A stretch of DNA of 64,000 nt from Rhodococcus sp. IEGM 1409 (GCF_030056735.1 NZ_JASHKN010000003.1:372001-436000), one strand, 5' to 3'. Shown: positions 30,619 through 38,724, counted from the stretch's first letter. Notes: generated from the sequence alone by a model not told the origin. Translations and numbers: made by a program.

Positions 30619-31275
30619 TCAAGCGCTTTCGGTGACTCGCCGCTCAACATCGTTGTGTGCGTCGAGGACTTCACCGAACACGAACAGTTCGACGCGTCCG
30701 ATGATGACTGTCTCGACGGGGTTGACGTGGCCGAGGGTTTTCAGGTTATTGATCCGTTTGCGGGTCAGACCCTGGACTCCCATCTCGCGGCCCAGTTGTG
30801 CGATGTCGCCAGTGGGTAGTCGCAGTGCGCGGGCGGCGTCGAGTTTGTTCTCATCCCACTTGGGCTGAGCGCGGATGCTCCTTCCTGAGGCGCGTTGTGC
30901 TGCTTTCACTTCGGACGAGATCGACGTGTACGCGGTTTCTGATCCGGGCGTGGTGGCGAGGATCAGGATGTACTGGTTGAGGAACCGGGCCATCGGCAGG
31001 ATGTCGAAGCGGGGGTGCGTGATCCGGCGGACTTCGCACAACCACTTCACCCATCGCATCAGCTCTTGCCGAAGATCTTCGGCGACCTCGTCGGCGTCCG
31101 CAGCGAACGGCAACGGTTGAGGTCGATCACCGGTGGTGACCCTCGGTTCGAACGTTTGGGCCCGGATTCCGATGGTCATGCACCGGGCGAGATTCTCCAC
31201 TGTCTCAGGTACCTCGCCCAGCACCTTGCCGAGGGCCTGCCGCTCGTTCGTCGGCAGGTAGAAGTGCTCAGCCAT
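30619..31275 (-). CDS. Hypothetical early protein with C-terminal HTH-like region
   Basis: 218 residues from ATG 31275 (MAEHFYLPTNERQALGKVLG); an apparent 85-residue extension upstream is in a shadow frame. The middle is helical (RQELMRWVKWLCEVRRITHP). The C-terminal GDIAQLGREMGVQGLTRKRI, then NNLKTLGHVNPVETVIIG, looks like an HTH for DNA recognition. It occurs between small zinc-ribbon-like proteins and the tRNA-like gene. A regulator of late genes is one option. Confidence 0.6.
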   Translation of the reverse strand: MAEHFYLPTNERQALGKVLGEVPETVENLARCMTIGIRAQTFEPRVTTGDRPQPLPFAADADEVAEDLRQELMRWVKWLCEVRRITHPRFDILPMARFLNQYILILATTPGSETAYTSISSEVKAAQRASGRSIRAQPKWDENKLDAARALRLPTGDIAQLGREMGVQGLTRKRINNLKTLGHVNPVETVIIGRVELFVFGEVLDAHNDVERRVTESA

Positions 31276-31534
31276 CGGCCCCGCCCACCTTCGCTCGTTG
31301 GGCGTCGGCCCGCATCTTGCGGGTACAGGCACCGCAATCATTTCCGCTCGTGAACAGGACGTCGAACGGATCCTTGGGGATTGTGAAACGCAGCTGCGCC
31401 ACGTGCTCTCGGAAGATTCGCCAGTTCCCGCACAACGCCCTACCCCCGCGGTAGTAGTGAAACTTGCGCTGCCGGCCGATGGTTGACGATGCCCAACCCT
31501 CGGGCCACACAAATTCGTCGATCTTCCCACTCAT
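31268..31534 (-). CDS. Small Cys-containing protein, 88 aa
   Basis: MSGKIDEFVWPEGWASSTIG, RKFHYYRGGRALCGNW and FTSGNDCGACTRKMR. The Cys spacing (C...CxxC) suggests a zinc site of a type seen in actinophage early proteins. Overlaps both neighbours by a few bases. Confidence 0.55.
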   Translation of the reverse strand: MSGKIDEFVWPEGWASSTIGRQRKFHYYRGGRALCGNWRIFREHVAQLRFTIPKDPFDVLFTSGNDCGACTRKMRADAQRAKVGGADG

Positions 31535-31782
31535 TGCTGCCCCGTCCCCGAAGGCATGACTATCTGGCTGATTCGTGCCCGAAACGATTTCCACCAGGAC
31601 CGCTTCGAGAACGTGAGGCAGTGGCATGCGTCTTGTCCTGGCACCATGTACGGAGGTATCGACTTGTGGCCGATCGAGCATCCGCGGTGCCAACTTCGGC
31701 CAATGCTGTTTCGTTCGGTTGAGATGATGTGGACGGCGCGATTGTGTCCGCACTCGCAAACTTCGGTTGCGTTTTCGCTCAT
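31531..31782 (-). CDS. Small zinc-ribbon-like protein, 83 aa
   Basis: From ATG 31782. VCECGHNRAVHI, SWHRGCS and DACHCLTF contain CxC, His/Cys and CHC groups that could bind zinc. Overlaps the neighbour starts by 4 bases. Unknown function. Confidence 0.55.
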   Translation of the reverse strand: MSENATEVCECGHNRAVHIISTERNSIGRSWHRGCSIGHKSIPPYMVPGQDACHCLTFSKRSWWKSFRARISQIVMPSGTGQQ

Positions 31783-32024
31783 TGCTGTTCCCCCTCGGAA
31801 GGCTTGCGGTAGGTAGTAATGGCCCACTCGGCGTCTGCATGAACCCATTGGACTGTTGGCTGATATCCAGTCGCGTCAACGATTTCGTCAGTCGTGAGGC
31901 GAATCTCGGGATATTTGCGGACGATTGCGGCGAGAACCTGATTCGCCTTGGCTACCTGCGCAACTTCGCGCTGTTCGCGGGGCGAAAGCCTGGTGACCCT
32001 CGCCGGAAACTGGTGGATCGTCAC
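31779..32024 (-). CDS. Hypothetical early protein, 81 aa
   Basis: MTIHQFPARVTRLSPREQRE, KANQVLAAIVRKYPEIRL, then TTDEIVDATGYQPTVQWVHA. Mostly helical and possibly HTH-like in the middle. Overlaps both neighbours by 4 bases within the early operon. Confidence 0.55.
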   Translation of the reverse strand: MTIHQFPARVTRLSPREQREVAQVAKANQVLAAIVRKYPEIRLTTDEIVDATGYQPTVQWVHADAEWAITTYRKPSEGEQQ

Positions 32025-32377
32025 TGCTGTTCCCCTTCCACAGCTGCGCGGATCATCGCCACGTGCTGACGATGCAAGCTGATGTAGAGCGTGTGGTGCG
32101 GATTTGCTCGGCCTATCGCGTCAGCCCTCAGTTCGAGGTCATCTGCGAGTGCTTGCATCCTGACGATCGTGGCTTCAGCATTCTCGGCCCGTTCCTGCCA
32201 CTTCTTGGTTTGTGCGTACATTCGCTGCCCGGTCGATTTCACTGTCTCCGCTATGCGCCCGTTGATGTGTTGCTCCACAACGGCTTCCAGGTATGCAGCG
32301 AGGTCGCTGCAGCCGACGGGGGCGCCGTCTTCCCGCAACGCGGTGGCGAGTAGGTCGATCAATACCGAATCAGACAT
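32021..32377 (-). CDS. Hypothetical early protein with coiled coil, 118 aa
   Basis: MSDSVLIDLLATALREDGAP, then a coiled-coil segment (YAQTKKWQERAENAEATIVR) and ANPHHTLYISLHRQHVAMIR. No family recognised. The start overlaps the previous gene by 8 bases. Confidence 0.55.
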   Translation of the reverse strand: MSDSVLIDLLATALREDGAPVGCSDLAAYLEAVVEQHINGRIAETVKSTGQRMYAQTKKWQERAENAEATIVRMQALADDLELRADAIGRANPHHTLYISLHRQHVAMIRAAVEGEQQ

Positions 32378-32732
32378 TGGCCACTTCCTCTGCGGGTTCG
32401 GCAGGGGCGGGCTGTACGTAGTCGTGGAAGCATTCGTGCCCGGCTGGCAGGACGCATTGAATGACGTCCATGAGTTTCGAGTCACCCAAGGTCCACTTCT
32501 GGCACCGCTCCTCGGCGGGAGTCGCCTTGACGGGTTGGGTTGCCGAGCTCGGTGCATCCTCAGGTCCGGGTTGCAGCCACCAGAGGAGCGCGTCCCGGAT
32601 ATCTTGCGGGACATCTTCGACACGAGGCAGGGAACCGACCACTCTAATGTGTGAGCGGAGGCGTTGAACTTCGAACGTCCACGCAGGCTCACTCGAATCA
32701 GAGTTGACCCGCATCACAACAGCTCTTGTCAT
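32370..32732 (-). CDS. Hypothetical early protein, 120 aa
   Basis: From ATG 32732 after GAGGGGAACA. TFEVQRLRSHIRVVGSLPRV, DVPQDIRDALLWWLQPGP, then KWTLGDSKLMDVIQCVLPAG with two Cys and CFHDYVQPA. No family recognised. Confidence 0.5.
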   Translation of the reverse strand: MTRAVVMRVNSDSSEPAWTFEVQRLRSHIRVVGSLPRVEDVPQDIRDALLWWLQPGPEDAPSSATQPVKATPAEERCQKWTLGDSKLMDVIQCVLPAGHECFHDYVQPAPAEPAEEVANV

Positions 32733-33052
32733 TGTTCCCCTCGTATCCATAGTCGATTTACGTTGCCGTGCCGTGTTTTCCGTGCGGGGGAGCACCAACC
32801 GATCTGGCGTATCCGACCGGATTGCGAGTACTTCCCGAACTGCGCCGGCAGAACGTTCGGGTAGTCGTTCATCCACGCGCACGTGTCTTTCGGGAGTCGG
32901 TCGCGCACGTGGTCGGCTGAGAATGGTTGACCGAGTTCGATCAGTTCGTCGATCGCGGTTCGGATTCGGACGGGGTGATCGTGGTGCCCGACCGTCGTGG
33001 CCGCGAGCGCCGCATTCATGCCGTCGAGTTTGAGTTGCTCACCTGTTGCCAT
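32729..33052 (-). CDS. Hypothetical winged-helix-like early protein, 107 aa
   Basis: MATGEQLKLDGMNAALAATT, then VRIRTAIDELIELGQPFSAD, HVRDRLPKDTCAWMNDYPNV and GRIRQIGWCSPARKTRHGNV. The pattern suggests a winged helix. It overlaps the primase-helicase stop by 14 bases and the next gene by 4, so it is translated with the replication genes. Confidence 0.55.
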   Translation of the reverse strand: MATGEQLKLDGMNAALAATTVGHHDHPVRIRTAIDELIELGQPFSADHVRDRLPKDTCAWMNDYPNVLPAQFGKYSQSGRIRQIGWCSPARKTRHGNVNRLWIRGEQ

Positions 33053-34673
33053 TTCGGTAGCACCCAATCCTTGCCTGATACGCCTGCCACAGAAGCGTGA
33101 TGGTGGTCAGGGGTCCGGTTCTGTTCTTGCCGGCGATCATCTCGACTTCGCCTGTCTGCATGCCGTTTTGAGTGGTGTGGTGTAGCAACAGCACGACGTC
33201 CGCGTCCTGCTCGAGGCTGCCGCTTTCGCGAAGCTCCGCAATCGTCGGAGGGCGGTTCTCTTTCGATGCGCCTCGGTTGAGCTGACAGGCGGTGACGACA
33301 GCGATGTCGAGCTCACGGGACATCGTCTTCAATCCCCATGAGATCTCGGCGATCTGACGCTCTCGCGTTGCCCGCGAATCTGTCGGCTTGAGGAGCTGCG
33401 CGTAGTCGACAGCGACGAAGTCGAGTCCGTGCGACTGCTTGACCTTCCGCGCCTGCTGCCGAATCTGGTCGACGGTGATCGAAGCCTGGTCTCCGATCCA
33501 GAGCGGGACGTCTGCGACCTTCTGGGCGTAGGAGGCGACCATTCCGAGGTTGAGTGCGTCGATGTTGCGTTTGGTTATCTGCTTGTACTCGGCCCGCGCC
33601 CCTGCTGCGAGGATGCGCGAGGTGACTTCGATGCGCCCCATCTCGACGGTGAACAGAATTCCCTTGTGACCGTTCTCGGCGGCGTGGGCGGCGATGTTCG
33701 TCAGCCCCAACGACTTACCTCCGCCAGGTCGACCGGCGATGAGGTACGAGCGGCCGGGATGTAGACCGCCTGCGAGTACCTCGTTGAGGTCCGGCCATGG
33801 TGTTTCGATGGTGCGGATCTTGTCTGCCGGGGTTTCGAGCCACTCCCACCATTCGCCCAGGACGTCGCCGAACTTGTGCAGGTCGCTCGGGGCTTTGGCG
33901 GCGGCGAGAGCGTCAAGTTGCCTGTAGGCGTAGGCGAGCAACTCGTCGGTGGGCAGTTCCTCGGCGGCCGTAGTGATCCGACTGAGCGCTGATCGCAGTT
34001 TCACGTCCTGCGCGGCGTCGGGCGCGGGCACGAAGTCCGCGAGCCCGAATCCTGCGGCGATATGGTCGGCCGCGTCCTTCCCGGTCTTGGGCTGAACGAC
34101 GGACACTTCGGCGTGATCGTCGAGAAGTTCGATGAGTTGCTGCGCGTGCTTGAGGCCGGGCGCGTCCATGTCGCGGACGATGATCACGGTCTTGCCGTGC
34201 AGAGGCGTCAGGTCGAACAGGTTCGCTTTGCCTGCACCCATCGCGGTGCAGGTGGCCGTAGCGCCCTCGGATTCGAGCGCGTGAACGTCCTTCTCGCCTT
34301 CGACCACATAGACCACCCCTGGGGCCTTACGGACGCTCTCAGCGCGATACAGCTCCGTTCCGCGAGTGTTGCCGGACTGTGAGAACTTCTTCTGCGGAGA
34401 ACGGCGCACGACCCGACCGTCGCCGTACTCGTACTCGGTTCCCTTCGGTGAGTCGAACAGGTCAGCCAGGGTGAGCCCCAACGACTCGAGCACCTGGTCC
34501 GTGGGATCGGAGTGCGACCAGACGAGCACCTGGTCGCCGATGTCCTTGATGCTCACGGACTTATCTGCGGCGGAGTGCCCGGGGGCCTGGGCGTTGGCGC
34601 GTCCCCCGGAAAGCTCCTGCGCGATCAGGCCTTGCGCGTGGAATGCGTCGACCACGCGTTGATAGGCGATCAT
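33039..34673 (-). CDS. Primase-helicase: Toprim plus DnaB-type helicase
   Basis: 544 residues from ATG 34673, overlapping the loader gene stop. The N-terminal part has a Toprim-like core (GVVYVVEGEKDVHALESEGA; VIIVRDMDAPG). The C-terminal part is a RecA-fold DnaB helicase: Walker A AGRPGGGKSLGLT, Walker B FVAVDYAQLL, then TACQLNRG and ESGSLEQDADVVLLLHH. No N-terminal zinc ribbon is seen, so it may be a helicase with a primase-like module rather than a full primase. It drives replication from the ori at 35559. Confidence 0.85.
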   Translation of the reverse strand: MIAYQRVVDAFHAQGLIAQELSGGRANAQAPGHSAADKSVSIKDIGDQVLVWSHSDPTDQVLESLGLTLADLFDSPKGTEYEYGDGRVVRRSPQKKFSQSGNTRGTELYRAESVRKAPGVVYVVEGEKDVHALESEGATATCTAMGAGKANLFDLTPLHGKTVIIVRDMDAPGLKHAQQLIELLDDHAEVSVVQPKTGKDAADHIAAGFGLADFVPAPDAAQDVKLRSALSRITTAAEELPTDELLAYAYRQLDALAAAKAPSDLHKFGDVLGEWWEWLETPADKIRTIETPWPDLNEVLAGGLHPGRSYLIAGRPGGGKSLGLTNIAAHAAENGHKGILFTVEMGRIEVTSRILAAGARAEYKQITKRNIDALNLGMVASYAQKVADVPLWIGDQASITVDQIRQQARKVKQSHGLDFVAVDYAQLLKPTDSRATRERQIAEISWGLKTMSRELDIAVVTACQLNRGASKENRPPTIAELRESGSLEQDADVVLLLHHTTQNGMQTGEVEMIAGKNRTGPLTTITLLWQAYQARIGCYRNGNR

Positions 34674-35140
34674 CGGCCCAGCTCTCGCGGATGGTGGCGC
34701 GTCGAGAGGATCGCGCCGATCAGTCGTTGTCGGTTCTCCCGGATCCACCGGCGTCGAGTTTCGCCGAGCCAGAACTGCTCCTGGGTCGGGGGTACATCGT
34801 CGGGGATCGAGACCTCGGGCCACGGAATGCCGGTGAACGTCGGGACGACATCCGCGAACGGGTGCTCGATCCACTCGTCGAGGAATTGCGACGCGTGCTC
34901 GTTCGACGACCACACCGGGAGTTCGCCGCAGTAGGCGAGGACGTCACCGGGCATGAGCGGGAACGGGTTGGGCTTGCGGTAGTGCGCCGCAACACCGTCG
35001 AGCGCTTCACGCGGCCAGATGTCCTCGCCGGCGAAGCATTCGGCCCATGCCTGGATGGTTTCCTTCGTCGGGTTGATGCGGTGATCGAGCAGGCTTGCCT
35101 TCGCGAGGACGGTTCCGGCGATCTCGATGGGGGTGCTCAT
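34670..35140 (-). CDS. Replication protein, probable helicase loader
   Basis: 156 residues. The helical start KASLLDHRINPTKETIQAWA, then CFAGEDIWPREALDGVAAHY and RKPNPFPLMPGDVLAYC resembles small phage helicase-loader or replisome proteins. Its location between initiator and helicase, with overlaps of 4 bases on both sides, supports this. Call is from context. Confidence 0.6.
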   Translation of the reverse strand: MSTPIEIAGTVLAKASLLDHRINPTKETIQAWAECFAGEDIWPREALDGVAAHYRKPNPFPLMPGDVLAYCGELPVWSSNEHASQFLDEWIEHPFADVVPTFTGIPWPEVSIPDDVPPTQEQFWLGETRRRWIRENRQRLIGAILSTRHHPRELGR

Positions 35141-36213
35141 GAGCGGAGTTCCTTTGCGGGTGTCGATTCGGTGAGGAGTTCGGCGGTCATGCCGAGGACG
35201 GACTGTGCGCGGTCGGTGGCGCTGGGCTTGGCGCGTTGGCTACCGAGTCGGCCGTCGAGGTACTGGCCGACGGTCTGCTTGGTGATCGGCTTGCCCATGT
35301 CGTAGACCCCGACGATGGCGTCCTCGACGAAGGCCGGTTCGGTGTTGCGGTCGTGGATGGCCCATTTCGCGATCTGCCGAGTCGGGATGAACGCGAACGC
35401 TTTGCCGACTCGCTCGTACGCCCGCTCGGTGATGTGCTGCTCGATCGACTTCGTTGTGGCCGCGTCCGGTTTTTTCGGCGCTCGCTTCTTTTTCTCTAAA
35501 ACTTGAGTAAATGCAGTAGGTGACTTAACAACCTCAACCTCAACCACAACCGACCCTTCCGGTAACCCTTCCGTTAAGGGTTCCGGTAACCCTTCCGTTT
35601 CCCCAGGTCGCGGTAAGGGTTCCGCTAACCCTTCGGTGAAGGGTTCCGGGAAGGGTTCGGTGATCCCTTCCGCTAACCCTTCGAGGTGGGTCTGCGCGGC
35701 AGTCCACAGCCGGGCGATCTCGTCCAGAATCTTCTCGCTCTTCACGGCAGGCGCTGTCAGTCGGGCCAATTCGCCGCGCATGACGTGAGCGAGCTTGCGG
35801 GACTCGATCTGCGAGAGCGCCCGAAGCGCCGACTTGAGCACATTCGGCTGCTTGTCGATCTCATCGCGACGCATGAACGACCGGACCAGGATCTCGCCTG
35901 TGTCCTCATCGGTGTAGACGTAGCCGAGACGTTCCATTCGAAGCAGAGACAGCTCGAGCTCTCGCTCGGTGGGGAGTGAATCGCCGTCGCGCATAGCCTT
36001 CCGAAGCCTGCGAATGTTGATCGGCTGCACGCCCGCGTAGTTCAGCGAGGGCTGAGCAATCAATGCGATGTAGAGCAGTTTGTCGACTGCCGGTTGAGCG
36101 GTGAAATGTTCGTCAGTGAAGATGGAAAACCACACCTTCCCGTACTCGCGGGCCATATTGTCGACCACTTCCATTCGGTAAGTTCTGAATTCGATTGCCG
36201 GCGCGCACGTCAT
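35137..36213 (-). CDS. Replication initiator with internal origin (lambda O-like plan)
   Basis: 358 residues. ATG 36213 is fixed by GGAGG 5 bases upstream; later Met codons (36174, 36156) lack one. The N-terminus is a winged-helix DNA-binding region (LLYIALIAQPSLNYAGVQPI, NIRRLRKAMRDGDSLPTERE). Residues ~178-218 are low-complexity Glu/Pro/Leu repeats whose DNA forms the iteron array at 35559-35681. The C-terminus (RVGKAFAFIPTRQIAKWAIH) is helical and may bind the helicase loader. This plan, iterons inside the initiator gene with AT-rich DNA next to them, is that of lambda O. Confidence 0.78.
   Translation of the reverse strand: MTCAPAIEFRTYRMEVVDNMAREYGKVWFSIFTDEHFTAQPAVDKLLYIALIAQPSLNYAGVQPINIRRLRKAMRDGDSLPTERELELSLLRMERLGYVYTDEDTGEILVRSFMRRDEIDKQPNVLKSALRALSQIESRKLAHVMRGELARLTAPAVKSEKILDEIARLWTAAQTHLEGLAEGITEPFPEPFTEGLAEPLPRPGETEGLPEPLTEGLPEGSVVVEVEVVKSPTAFTQVLEKKKRAPKKPDAATTKSIEQHITERAYERVGKAFAFIPTRQIAKWAIHDRNTEPAFVEDAIVGVYDMGKPITKQTVGQYLDGRLGSQRAKPSATDRAQSVLGMTAELLTESTPAKELRS
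35470..35550. other. AT-rich stretch beside the iterons, candidate unwinding element
   Basis: TTTTTTCGG, CTTCTTTTTCTCTAAAACTT and GAGTAAATGCAG, then GACTTAACAACC lie within a strongly GC-rich gene. Position next to the iteron array fits a DNA unwinding element. Confidence 0.55.
35559..35681. repeat. 12-bp iteron array, candidate phage origin
   Basis: About nine units of CCGnTAASSSTT run nearly head to tail: 35559-35570, 35571-35582, 35583-35594, (16-bp break), 35611-35621, 35622-35633, 35634-35645, 35646-35657, 35658-35669, 35670-35681. Units alternate between CCC and GGG in the core, giving local dyads. They encode the Glu/Pro/Leu repeats of the initiator. Confidence 0.75.
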
Positions 36214-36225
36214 GGGCACCTCCGC

Positions 36226-36561
36226 TTATCCGTCACGGTGATCACCGCTCTCGGCCGCGGCGAGGGCATGCGTCTCGTCCAGTGATTTGCCGAGAAGCGT
36301 TGCGATCGTGGAGAACGTGAGCCCGTACTGACGTCCCAGTCGCACGTAGTGCGCGACATGCCGGTCGTCGTCGGCCTTACCGATCGCCTGCAATATTTCG
36401 ACAGCGTGACGCCGACGGTCCTGCCCCTTGCTGGGGCCAGCATCAGAGCCGACCCCCGCAACGATCGCCAGCAGTTTCCCGTTCTCGCGCCGCAACTCTC
36501 GGATCTGCTCAGCCCGCCCATCCGGCGGTGGCCACGGCAAAGACTCGTCCAGCGCTGTCAC
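36226..36561 (-). CDS. Hypothetical early protein with HTH-like end, 111 aa
   Basis: GTG at 36561 overlaps the previous stop (GTGA). TALDESLPWPPPDGRAEQIR, RELRRENGKLLAIVAG (helix), then YVRLGRQYGLTFSTIATLLG, which looks like a recognition helix pair. No family recognised; a regulator or replication accessory factor is possible. Confidence 0.55.
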   Translation of the reverse strand: MTALDESLPWPPPDGRAEQIRELRRENGKLLAIVAGVGSDAGPSKGQDRRRHAVEILQAIGKADDDRHVAHYVRLGRQYGLTFSTIATLLGKSLDETHALAAAESGDHRDG

Positions 36562-36815
36562 GACAGCACCGCCTGATCGAACGAGTCCGCGACGAGATCG
36601 GAGACCGGCATGTTGAGGAAGTTGGCGAGCTGCACTACCTCGACGCATAGAAATGGCACGCTGCCCGAGAGACGCCGGCGCATCGCCGCAGTCGACAAGT
36701 TGACCGCGGTGCACACCTCGACAAAAGGGAGGCACGTCAAATCGATCGCAGACTGAGCCGACTTGCCCAGTGCGACATTGACGGGATTGAGTTCGATTTG
36801 GTTGCGTGCGCTCAT
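36558..36815 (-). CDS. Cro/C1-type HTH protein, 85 aa
   Basis: Residues ~25-75 (QSAIDLTCLPFVEVCTAVNL, STAAMRRRLSGSVPFLCVEV, VQLANFLNMPVSDLVADSF) have the five-helix XRE layout, with the typical LxxIAxxLxVxxxxLx ending. It lies in the early leftward operon, overlapping both neighbours. Probably a control protein for early expression. Confidence 0.65.
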   Translation of the reverse strand: MSARNQIELNPVNVALGKSAQSAIDLTCLPFVEVCTAVNLSTAAMRRRLSGSVPFLCVEVVQLANFLNMPVSDLVADSFDQAVLS

Positions 36816-37327
36816 GCCGACACCTGCCCGATGTCGTCCGAGGTACCGCGAGCAACGTCGACGGCGAGTAAGAGGGTGTGCGCGAGATGCACCGCCTCGT
36901 CGAGCGTGAGGGTGTAGCGAGATCCAGCAACCGGGTCGAACCCCTTGCCGCTCTTGGCCTCCCAGCGTTGCAAACTCACAAACGGCTCGGAGGATTTGAT
37001 GCGCTGCATGATTCGCACATCAGCGTTCGCTGGACTGAGGTCTCGCAGCGCACGCGACGCCGACCCAACGTGATGGGTAAGCGGAACTGACACCGGCATC
37101 GAGGACACACCGCAGAGCGACGGGACATGACTGATCAAATCGCAGTCGCGATCTACCCAACTTTTGCCGGCTGCCACGGCGCCAAGCAGCGCGTTCAGAT
37201 CGATCGAATTGTCGGCGTCGGCACGGCTGTTCCACTGGTCAAGTGCGGTGGTATTTAACGTCACGTTGTCGTCCTCAGTATCAACGGGGGACTGGTCGGC
37301 TTCGGGGACAGGTGTTATCGTGCTCAT
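36812..37327 (-). CDS. Hypothetical early protein, 171 aa
   Basis: From ATG 37327 after GAAGGAATCAATCTG. The N-terminal 50 residues are acidic and disordered. The rest (LNALLGAVAAGKSWVDRDCD, SRALRDLSPANADVRIMQRI, RYTLTLDEAVHLAHTLLLAV) is folded but not recognised. Overlaps the HTH gene by 4 bases. Confidence 0.55.
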   Translation of the reverse strand: MSTITPVPEADQSPVDTEDDNVTLNTTALDQWNSRADADNSIDLNALLGAVAAGKSWVDRDCDLISHVPSLCGVSSMPVSVPLTHHVGSASRALRDLSPANADVRIMQRIKSSEPFVSLQRWEAKSGKGFDPVAGSRYTLTLDEAVHLAHTLLLAVDVARGTSDDIGQVSA

Positions 37328-37366
37328 CAGATTGATTCCTTCTGTGTGGTTGGAATTGCTCGTCAC

Positions 37367-37399
37367 GTCCCCGGGCCTGTGGGTAGCAGGCCCGGGGAC
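37367..37399 (-). terminator. Perfect 13-bp hairpin in the early operon
   Basis: GTCCCCGGGCCTG (37367-37379) pairs with CAGGCCCGGGGAC (37387-37399). Lies between the 56-aa gene and the 171-aa gene; on the minus strand no long U-run follows. A good candidate for an early attenuator or antitermination point. Confidence 0.75.
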
Positions 37400-37409
37400 A
37401 CTTGCATTA

Positions 37410-37580
37410 CTAGGCAACGAACTGGAGTCCGTACGCCATCACGCGGGCCAACTGCCCGAACTGGTGAGCCGACGGAACGTCGTACACGACACCCGACTGC
37501 GCATCCAGATCACGCCGCGCCTCAACACGTTCCGCCAACGACATGGCATCGCGGTTGTCGATCAACTCCCGCTCAGTCAC
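37410..37580 (-). CDS. Small early protein, 56 aa
   Basis: GTG at 37580 overlaps the previous stop (GTGA). TERELIDNRDAMSLAERVEA, then RRDLDAQSGVVYDVPSAHQF and GQLARVMAYGLQFVA. Helical start; no family recognised. Confidence 0.5.
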   Translation of the reverse strand: MTERELIDNRDAMSLAERVEARRDLDAQSGVVYDVPSAHQFGQLARVMAYGLQFVA

Positions 37581-37873
37581 TTTGGATTCCCGAGGTCGAG
37601 GAGCTTCGGCAATACTTCGACTCCAGCCCTGGTAACGCGACTGGCGTCCTCTTTGTCCGCGACTAGGATCCGACCGTCGACCCTCGGTAGTACCGCTCCC
37701 GCGAGGACTTCCAGATCCGTCTGATCGAAGGCAATAATCGTTGGGCGCTTCGCGTCTCGGCCCTTGACCGTGACGTACGCACCCTTGCCCGGGACAACTT
37801 CGAAGATCAGGACGGTTCCGTCGATGACGTTCTTCTGGTGGACGTTCTTCTCGAATACTGGATCGAAACTCAT
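37577..37873 (-). CDS. Early protein, paralogue of the neighbouring 174-aa product
   Basis: 98 residues. NVIDGTVLIFEVVPGKGAYV, then TVKGRDAKRPTIIAFDQTDL and EVLAG match the C-terminal half of the next gene's product (NVLDGTIYVMQVHPDAGAYI, TIAGRGEDDIKIVAFDLEDM). So a tandem duplication is present. Predicted small beta sheet plus helix. Function not recognised. Confidence 0.6.
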   Translation of the reverse strand: MSFDPVFEKNVHQKNVIDGTVLIFEVVPGKGAYVTVKGRDAKRPTIIAFDQTDLEVLAGAVLPRVDGRILVADKEDASRVTRAGVEVLPKLLDLGNPK

Positions 37874-38394
37874 GCCGTCACCCCGAGTTCCTTCGCGACA
37901 CCTGCGAGGGTTGCCATGTCTTCAAGGTCGAATGCGACGATCTTGATGTCGTCCTCGCCGCGGCCGGCGATTGTGATGTAAGCGCCAGCGTCAGGGTGAA
38001 CCTGCATCACGTAGATCGTTCCGTCGAGGACGTTCTCCTGCTCCGGACTCTTCTCGATCGCGTAGTGCGTGGGAGCGGACGGTTTCGTGGCTACGTTTTC
38101 AGTGGCAGCTTCAATACGTTCAGCGTCAACATGATTCAGATGGACGAGCGCGGAATCAGCCAGTTGCTCGGCCAGTGCGAGAGACTGCTCGGGAGTCAGA
38201 TTTACATCGATCTTCACAGGGCCGACGATGAGCCCGAGGGTGACAACCTCGCGGCCCTTGTAATCTTCGGCGGGGTCGGCAATGACGCTGAAGCCGTCCA
38301 AATCGATGACCGGCTGCGGTTCCGCGTAGAACGTCGGCTGTGAGTAGGGCAACGCTGATGCTTCATTTTCGGGAGTGGTCGTTGTATCGTTCAC
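37870..38394 (-). CDS. Early protein with a duplicated domain, 174 aa
   Basis: The N-terminal half (FYAEPQPVIDLDGFSVIADP, VKIDVNLTPEQSLALAEQLA) is separate. The C-terminal ~65 residues share the ENVLDGTIYVMQVHPDAGAY module with the downstream product. It is the second gene of the leftward early operon after the Cro-like gene. Overlaps the next gene by 4 bases. Role unknown. Confidence 0.6.
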   Translation of the reverse strand: MNDTTTTPENEASALPYSQPTFYAEPQPVIDLDGFSVIADPAEDYKGREVVTLGLIVGPVKIDVNLTPEQSLALAEQLADSALVHLNHVDAERIEAATENVATKPSAPTHYAIEKSPEQENVLDGTIYVMQVHPDAGAYITIAGRGEDDIKIVAFDLEDMATLAGVAKELGVTA

Positions 38395-38459
38395 GGTGAA
38401 CTCATTCCTTGCTTGGGGATTGGTTGGCCGTCAGCTGTTGCATCCAGCTGGCGGCATTT

Positions 38460-38678
38460 TTATGCAGCTGCCGAAACTTCTTCGGCGATAAGGACTTTGG
38501 ACGGCTTGGCGCCGAGCGTGGACAGAGCATCCAGGATCTGCGGCGTCGGGCGGCGGGTCTTGATTGCGGTCGACCAGGACTTGCGGGTCATTCCAGTGCG
38601 GCGCTCAAGTTCGAGGAGTGTGCAGATGCCGTTGGCTCGCTTGACTCGCTCAATCTCGTCCAAACTGAGTAGAAACAT
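38460..38678 (-). CDS. Cro-like HTH protein, first gene of the early leftward operon
   Basis: 72 residues from ATG 38678, with GGAGG 10 bases upstream; a GTG at 38690 is too close to that site. The HTH is LLELERRTGMTRKSWSTAIK, with RRPTPQILDALSTLGAKPSK following. It diverges from the repressor at 38835 across a 156-bp operator region. In the usual switch logic it would turn off repressor synthesis after induction. Confidence 0.75.
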   Translation of the reverse strand: MFLLSLDEIERVKRANGICTLLELERRTGMTRKSWSTAIKTRRPTPQILDALSTLGAKPSKVLIAEEVSAAA

Positions 38679-38708
38679 TCTCTTTTTCACCTCCGATCTG
38701 CTTGGTAT

Positions 38709-38724
38709 GGGTAAAAACTAACCC
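38709..38724. promoter_or_regulatory. Operator near the leftward early promoter
   Basis: GGGTAA-AAAC-TAACCC, a 16-bp dyad with one half-site mismatch. It overlaps the -10 of a leftward promoter: TTGCCA (minus strand, 38743-38738), 17-bp spacer, TAGTTT (38720-38715). A TACCC half-site lies at 38773-38777. Confidence 0.7.

Noticed and set aside
35559-35681. CRISPR array
   Set aside because: Units are 12 bp, contiguous and coding, without spacers.
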